Below, in pieces: positions 59,876 through 64,000 of a stretch of 64,000 nucleotides of DNA. This stretch comes from Alteromonas sp. BL110. Its GTDB lineage: Bacteria > Pseudomonadota > Gammaproteobacteria > Enterobacterales > Alteromonadaceae. Every line of letters begins with the position of its first letter. The stretch's first letter is position 1. The position numbers were made by a program, and so were the translations under genes. Where the stretch lies: positions 496,001-560,000 of the forward strand of contig NZ_CP031967.1 in assembly GCF_003443615.1 (NCBI RefSeq), given 5' to 3'. The notes under the pieces were generated by a model. It was given only the letters and a program-made list of their open reading frames with translations. It was not told the origin of the DNA and searched no databases.

Positions 59876-62824
59876 TTAGAAGTTCACTTCAACGCTGAAG
59901 CGCACATAACGAGGTGTCTGGAAGGATGTGGGTAGTCCATAGCTTGGGTTATATTCTCCAAGGAATATTCCCTCATCGCTTTGCCCTGCATAACGCTCGT
60001 TTATTTCGTTTAACTGAGTAGCATCATCATTATTGAACAAGTTAAAAATGTCAGCACGAAGCGCTACGTCCGCTTGCTCTAGCTCAATTAAGTATTTCGC
60101 ACTTAAATCTAAAGTCCACGTACTAGGAGTTCGACCTTCAGAGCCGCGAGATACTAATTCACCATCTTTTACAAATGATTCTGCATCGTAATAACTTGCG
60201 AACAGATCAGTTGGGTGATAACCAAATGAATTCAGAGGTCTGCCCGATGTCCAACGGAAGTTTGCACCAAGTGTAAAATTCTCAAATACTTGGTACGCGC
60301 CTGTTACTTTAACAGCGTGACGACGATCATTTGGTAAATTACCATATGCGCCATCAAGAAGACCTGGTTGGTCGAAGTTTGTGGTTAAACCAGAATCTGT
60401 TTGGTCATTGTCAGAACGCACCGCACCTTCAGTGTTACCCCAACTGTGGCTCCATGTGTAGGTAAAGCTCATCATCCAAAGATCGTCCCACGCTCGGTCA
60501 ACAGTTAAATCAACTGCGGCGTACTGACGCTCAGCTTCTGGGTAACCCAACATGTCAGCTGGAATAGTGTAAGTACCGAATGGAACATCACCATCCCCGT
60601 CAGGATCCGTTGTTATAGTTACGTCATTGCCAGGATTAGTAAGGACATAATAGTGGAAACCAGAACACAGTGTGCACGATGAACCAAACTCTTGTTGAAT
60701 GTAGTCATCGAAGCCGGCATCAATAGCGATATCTTCTAGTGAGCTTATAAGATCGCGGTAAGTACCTTTAATGCCAAAACTCCAAGAGTCGTTAATGACT
60801 TGCTCATAACCAAGGATATATTCGTCTTGATACATAGGATCAAGATCTGCATTTACCGTTTCTGTCGTTCCTTTCAGTGTGCCATCACTGTAAACCGTTA
60901 AGCTGCCTGTCGCTTCACCTAGTACTGGCGTAAAGTCATCATTGATCGACTCTACATCAAAAAACTGGCGCGTATAAAGCTCATCACCTGCTAGACGGAT
61001 ATTGGTGTTCGTTGCTACCGGTAGATAATAGCGGCCATAGTTTGCAAATACCTTACTTTCACCATCACCTTTTATGTCCCAACTTAGGCCTAAGCGAGGT
61101 GCCCATTGGTCACTTACATCAACAAACTTCTCCCCGGCTTTATTAAAGTTTTCAAAGGTTTCATTACGAAGGCCGATTCTTGCCGTAATGTTGTCCGTTA
61201 CTGTCCACGTGTCTTCAATATAGTAAGCAAAACTCTTAGTTTCAAAGTCGCCCTGATTCACGTAGAACTCTTGACGCACCTGGCAGTCTTCATTACCTGG
61301 CTGATCTAGATTAGCGCCACAGTTTTCATAGCGATATGCCACACCACCTGCGCGAGAAGTATTCTCATATGCTTCAAGGTCTTCATTATCGATACCGACC
61401 TTAAGAACATGATCGGCATTCACGTACCACTCAACGTCAAAACGAATAGCTGTACGCTTATCTTCTTGAACAGACGGAGTTGTAAGACCGTAAGCACCAT
61501 ACTCAATGTTGGTAAACCTGTCGTAAATAACTGGGGCATCACCTAGTGGGTTAGCGCCATCGTTAAGGTTGCTGTAACTAGTTTTGTTAACCGAGTACTG
61601 CGCACTTACAGTTAGATCATCGGTGATAATCCCTGTATATTGAGCACCCCAAGTTGTACCACCTCGTTCCAGTGTATACTCGCCCAGAGATGAGCCAACG
61701 TTATTGCTGTCTGGGCTATATAAGAATTTTTCTGACTCAAGCTCTTCAGTATTATCCCATGCGGTAATTTCAAGAATATGCTCTGGTGTAATATACCAAT
61801 CAAGCTTAGCGCTTAATAATGTGTCATTACCTTCACGGTCATAGGTGGTGGCTGTCTCTGCGTAATCACGCTGACGTACTTTCTGGTTTACTAAACCAAA
61901 GAAGAATAACTTATCTTCAATAAGCGCACCTGACGCCCACAGGTTGACATTTGTTTCGCCAGTTTCATCTTCTTTGTTTACAACGTAATAGGCTGTACCA
62001 GCTTCATCTGCATCTTCTTGGGTTCTGTAGAATACGTCAGGTTGGTGAGCACGAAGAGCCGCTGGCTCATAGTATGCGCTTGCGCCCCACTTAAACTCGT
62101 TGCTACCACTTTTAGTGCGTGCGTTAATTACACCACCCGTTGAACGACCGAATTCAGCGGAGTACCCACCGGTTTTCACCTCAAACGACTCGTACATCTC
62201 GAAGGGAAGTTCTGAACCGCCCAAACCGTTACGGAAATTTGTCACGTTAATACCGTTTACATAGTAAACGTTTTCGCCAACAGAAGAGCCGCCAAACGAC
62301 GCATAGTTACCAAAGTCGGAGTCACCAGAAACAGTACCTGGGGCAAGTAAAGCTACAGAAGAGATATCGCGGGGGACGGGAACTTTAGCAATAAACTCTT
62401 GGTCAACATATAACTGAGATTCACTTGATGTAACGTCGATATTTGAAATTGAAGTGCCGCGAACAGATATTCTTTCAACGTCGCCAGCTTCAAGCGCTAC
62501 ATCTAGGTTCGTCTTACCAGAAGGTCTAACGCTAAACTGTTTCTCTTGTGCAATGGAAAAACCGTCTCTTTTGGCGGTCAAACTATAGTTGCCAGGAGGA
62601 AGAAGAGGGAATGTATATCTACCGTCACTGTCAGTAACGAGTGTTCTGGTTAAACCCGTTTCCAAGTTAACGATAGTAACTTCGACCCCAGCAAGTGCTT
62701 GGTCCGTACTTGCTGATACAGAAGTACCAGTAATTGTACCTTTAGATTCTTGCGCAACAACTGGCGCAGAGATACCTATAGACGCAGCAACAGCCACGGC
62801 TGTAAGCGTTTTGTTGAATTTCAT
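59876..62824 (-). CDS. Oar-like TonB-dependent receptor with N-terminal carboxypeptidase-regulatory domain
   Basis: A protein of 982 residues. The signal peptide (MKFNKTLTAVAVAASIGISA PVVAQ) is followed by a CarboxypepD_reg-like domain (about 27-110: GTITGTSVSASTDQALAGVE, then DSDGRYTFPLLPPGNYSLTA). A plug (about 115-230, with YVNGINVTNFRNGLGGSELP and GGYSAEFGRSTGGVINARTK) and a long barrel ending YVRFSVEVNF come next. This is the Oar/OmpA-related TonB receptor type, often tied to protein or peptide traffic across the outer membrane. GGGAA precedes the ATG. It is followed by the TPR-sulfotransferase gene. Ligand unknown. Confidence 0.92.
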   Translation of the reverse strand: MKFNKTLTAVAVAASIGISAPVVAQESKGTITGTSVSASTDQALAGVEVTIVNLETGLTRTLVTDSDGRYTFPLLPPGNYSLTAKRDGFSIAQEKQFSVRPSGKTNLDVALEAGDVERISVRGTSISNIDVTSSESQLYVDQEFIAKVPVPRDISSVALLAPGTVSGDSDFGNYASFGGSSVGENVYYVNGINVTNFRNGLGGSELPFEMYESFEVKTGGYSAEFGRSTGGVINARTKSGSNEFKWGASAYYEPAALRAHQPDVFYRTQEDADEAGTAYYVVNKEDETGETNVNLWASGALIEDKLFFFGLVNQKVRQRDYAETATTYDREGNDTLLSAKLDWYITPEHILEITAWDNTEELESEKFLYSPDSNNVGSSLGEYTLERGGTTWGAQYTGIITDDLTVSAQYSVNKTSYSNLNDGANPLGDAPVIYDRFTNIEYGAYGLTTPSVQEDKRTAIRFDVEWYVNADHVLKVGIDNEDLEAYENTSRAGGVAYRYENCGANLDQPGNEDCQVRQEFYVNQGDFETKSFAYYIEDTWTVTDNITARIGLRNETFENFNKAGEKFVDVSDQWAPRLGLSWDIKGDGESKVFANYGRYYLPVATNTNIRLAGDELYTRQFFDVESINDDFTPVLGEATGSLTVYSDGTLKGTTETVNADLDPMYQDEYILGYEQVINDSWSFGIKGTYRDLISSLEDIAIDAGFDDYIQQEFGSSCTLCSGFHYYVLTNPGNDVTITTDPDGDGDVPFGTYTIPADMLGYPEAERQYAAVDLTVDRAWDDLWMMSFTYTWSHSWGNTEGAVRSDNDQTDSGLTTNFDQPGLLDGAYGNLPNDRRHAVKVTGAYQVFENFTLGANFRWTSGRPLNSFGYHPTDLFASYYDAESFVKDGELVSRGSEGRTPSTWTLDLSAKYLIELEQADVALRADIFNLFNNDDATQLNEINERYAGQSDEGIFLGEYNPSYGLPTSFQTPRYVRFSVEVNF

Positions 62825-63114
62825 TGTTTTTCCCTGGTTTTATTTCTTATTAGAGCTTTTCCGCTTTAAGTTTTATTTAAAACACTTTAAAAACGTAATA
62901 AACCCATGTTTTTGTTAGGATTTTATAAATTAATCCTTTTGTATAATTGACATAACAAAGAGGTGAAAATCAAGGGGAGTTCGATGAAATTATTTCAGCT
63001 GCACCAATGGTGTGCAGCTAACTTATTGATTTAACTATTTACGTACAAGATTTAACCCACAAAAAATGCGACGAAAAACCATAAGAAAAAGCGCATAAGC
63101 GGTTGTATTTAGTA
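62825..63114. other. Intergenic region upstream of the Oar-like receptor
   Basis: 290 bp holding the receptor leader. A 21-bp imperfect palindrome with arms AGGATT (62917-62922) and AATCCT (62932-62937) lies about 95 bp before the start codon and may be an operator. No gene seen. Confidence 0.4.
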
Positions 63115-64000
63115 CTATTTCAAATAAAACCCCAAGTATTTACGCACCGTTTCGGGCAATTCAGGCAACGAACTTTTGGGTAATAGAAATGTTGCCATGT
63201 TGAAGAAGTCTAAAAAAATGCGGTTAGATTCCGTGGTTTTCTTTAGATAGTGGTGACCAGAAGAGCCGCCCGTCCCTATTTTAGTACCCAGCATACGCTG
63301 AACCATCATGGCGTGACGATAGCGCCATATCGTTAATTGCTCATCTACTTCAGTAAGTGCTGTGATAAGTTGAAAAGGAAGATTGAATATTGGCTCTTCC
63401 GAATATTGCTTTATAAATAAAGCTGAGAGCATAGCCTTATGGCTTAAACGAAACTTATCCTCGCCTCTCAGTTTTTCAAATTTAGCTTCATCAAATAAAG
63501 CATCGAAATTGTCCATAGTAGCTTTCAGGTCTTTAAGCTCTTGGCGCTTTTCTGTCTCCGACAACATATCACTAGTAGAAATAGTGCTATGGTCATCTTT
63601 CAACATTTCGTCAGCAGCATTTTTATAGTATTGCCAAAAGTCGAACCCTTCAGTTTTTAAAAGGGGCATGCGAGAAAGCCAATCGTCCACCAGTTCAAAC
63701 AAACTTGGTTTGCTTTCTAAGCTTTCGAGCAGTGCCCGGTCCTTGTCAGTAAGCCGGTTATAAAAGCTTTGCTTGTCAAAATCGATCCTAAAGTCACGTT
63801 TTAAGCCGAGAGAAATCTCTAAACGTTTGAACTGGATACTCTGAAAGCCGGACGCGGGCACAAGATAATCTCGAAACGACAGAAATTGCTGCGGTGTCAT
63901 GGTTTCCATAATGGCAATTTGGTCATTCATGAGTTTTTGAATTTGTATGATTCGCTGCAGTCTATGTACAACTAGCGTTAACTGCTGGTCTTTCACCGTT
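63115..64000 (-). CDS. kynA: Tryptophan 2,3-dioxygenase family protein (5' end cut by window)
   Basis: The frame is open to the end of the window, so the N-terminus is missing; a GTG at 63996 is internal to the conserved region and is not taken as the start. About 294 residues are seen. TDO-type features are LTLVVHRLQRIIQIQKLMND (N-terminal heme-side helices), the segment FLSFRDYLVPASGFQSIQFK, LTEVDEQLTIWRYRHAMMVQ with the proximal-His region, and GTKIGTGGSSGHHYLKKT, the substrate-binding GTGGSxG loop. These heme enzymes open the indole ring of tryptophan to N-formylkynurenine, the first step of the kynurenine pathway. Other kyn genes are not in the window. It points the same way as the receptor cluster but is separated by 290 bp. 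Confidence 0.85.
   Translation of the reverse strand, partial: TVKDQQLTLVVHRLQRIIQIQKLMNDQIAIMETMTPQQFLSFRDYLVPASGFQSIQFKRLEISLGLKRDFRIDFDKQSFYNRLTDKDRALLESLESKPSLFELVDDWLSRMPLLKTEGFDFWQYYKNAADEMLKDDHSTISTSDMLSETEKRQELKDLKATMDNFDALFDEAKFEKLRGEDKFRLSHKAMLSALFIKQYSEEPIFNLPFQLITALTEVDEQLTIWRYRHAMMVQRMLGTKIGTGGSSGHHYLKKTTESNRIFLDFFNMATFLLPKSSLPELPETVRKYLGFYLK

Overview
The window looks like a chromosomal segment of a marine gammaproteobacterium, most likely Alteromonas or a close relative in Alteromonadaceae. This is an inference from gene content: a prfB-lysS pair with the RF2 frameshift, three large TonB-dependent receptors, a DUF3450/TtpC/ExbB/ExbD/TonB/TPR energy-transducing operon, a TPP-riboswitch thiamin salvage operon, TmcA, and TPR-linked sulfotransferases and dioxygenases. 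No prophage, integron, CRISPR array or rRNA operon was seen. The only mobile-type gene is one REP-associated tyrosine transposase (RAYT).

Region by region. 0-4 kb holds the end of a pseudouridine synthase gene, panE, lysS and prfB (read through a +1 frameshift). 4.4-6.1 kb holds a small membrane protein and a RAYT flanked by short tandem repeats. 6.1-8.4 kb is a ferredoxin reductase/fatty acid desaturase operon whose promoter carries two tandem FabR-like palindromes. 8.4-15.2 kb is a run of single genes: membrane proteins, lipoproteins, a secreted phosphodiesterase-like protein, a cysteine-synthase-like enzyme and a DUF2891 protein. 15.3-18.7 kb is a quinoprotein alcohol dehydrogenase locus with its own LuxR-type response regulator, two copies of a GGGAA-N3-TTCCC palindrome and a pentapeptide-repeat protein. 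18.8-26 kb has an orphan acyl-CoA carboxyltransferase, a PEP-CTERM-like gene with a stop codon inside its signal peptide, an FMN reductase, argS and prfC. 26.2-33.4 kb contains a decayed LytTR regulator, a membrane GGDEF protein, an aldo-keto reductase, a remnant of a luciferase-like monooxygenase, an MFS exporter with a divergent LysR regulator, an EamA transporter and a very small 2OG oxygenase. 33.5-35.1 kb has holD-rimI and tRNA-Trp.

35.3-39.3 kb is a thiamin uptake and salvage operon (outer-membrane receptor, thiamin-binding protein, PnuT-type permease, kinase) behind a TPP riboswitch, whose expression platform can be read from the sequence. 39.4-42.2 kb has a thioesterase and tmcA. 42.3-47.3 kb is the TonB2-type operon.

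47.6-63 kb is the most unusual part. On one strand lie a 2OG oxygenase, a TPR-sulfotransferase, a TPR-2OG oxygenase, an aspartyl-hydroxylase-like protein, a small lipoprotein, a prolyl-4-hydroxylase-like protein, a large TonB receptor, a second TPR-sulfotransferase, an Oar-like TonB receptor and a tryptophan 2,3-dioxygenase cut by the window end. The neighbouring TonB operon could energise the receptors. The concentration of hydroxylases and sulfotransferases suggests that they modify, or process, peptides or proteins handled by these receptors. That is a hypothesis from gene context only.
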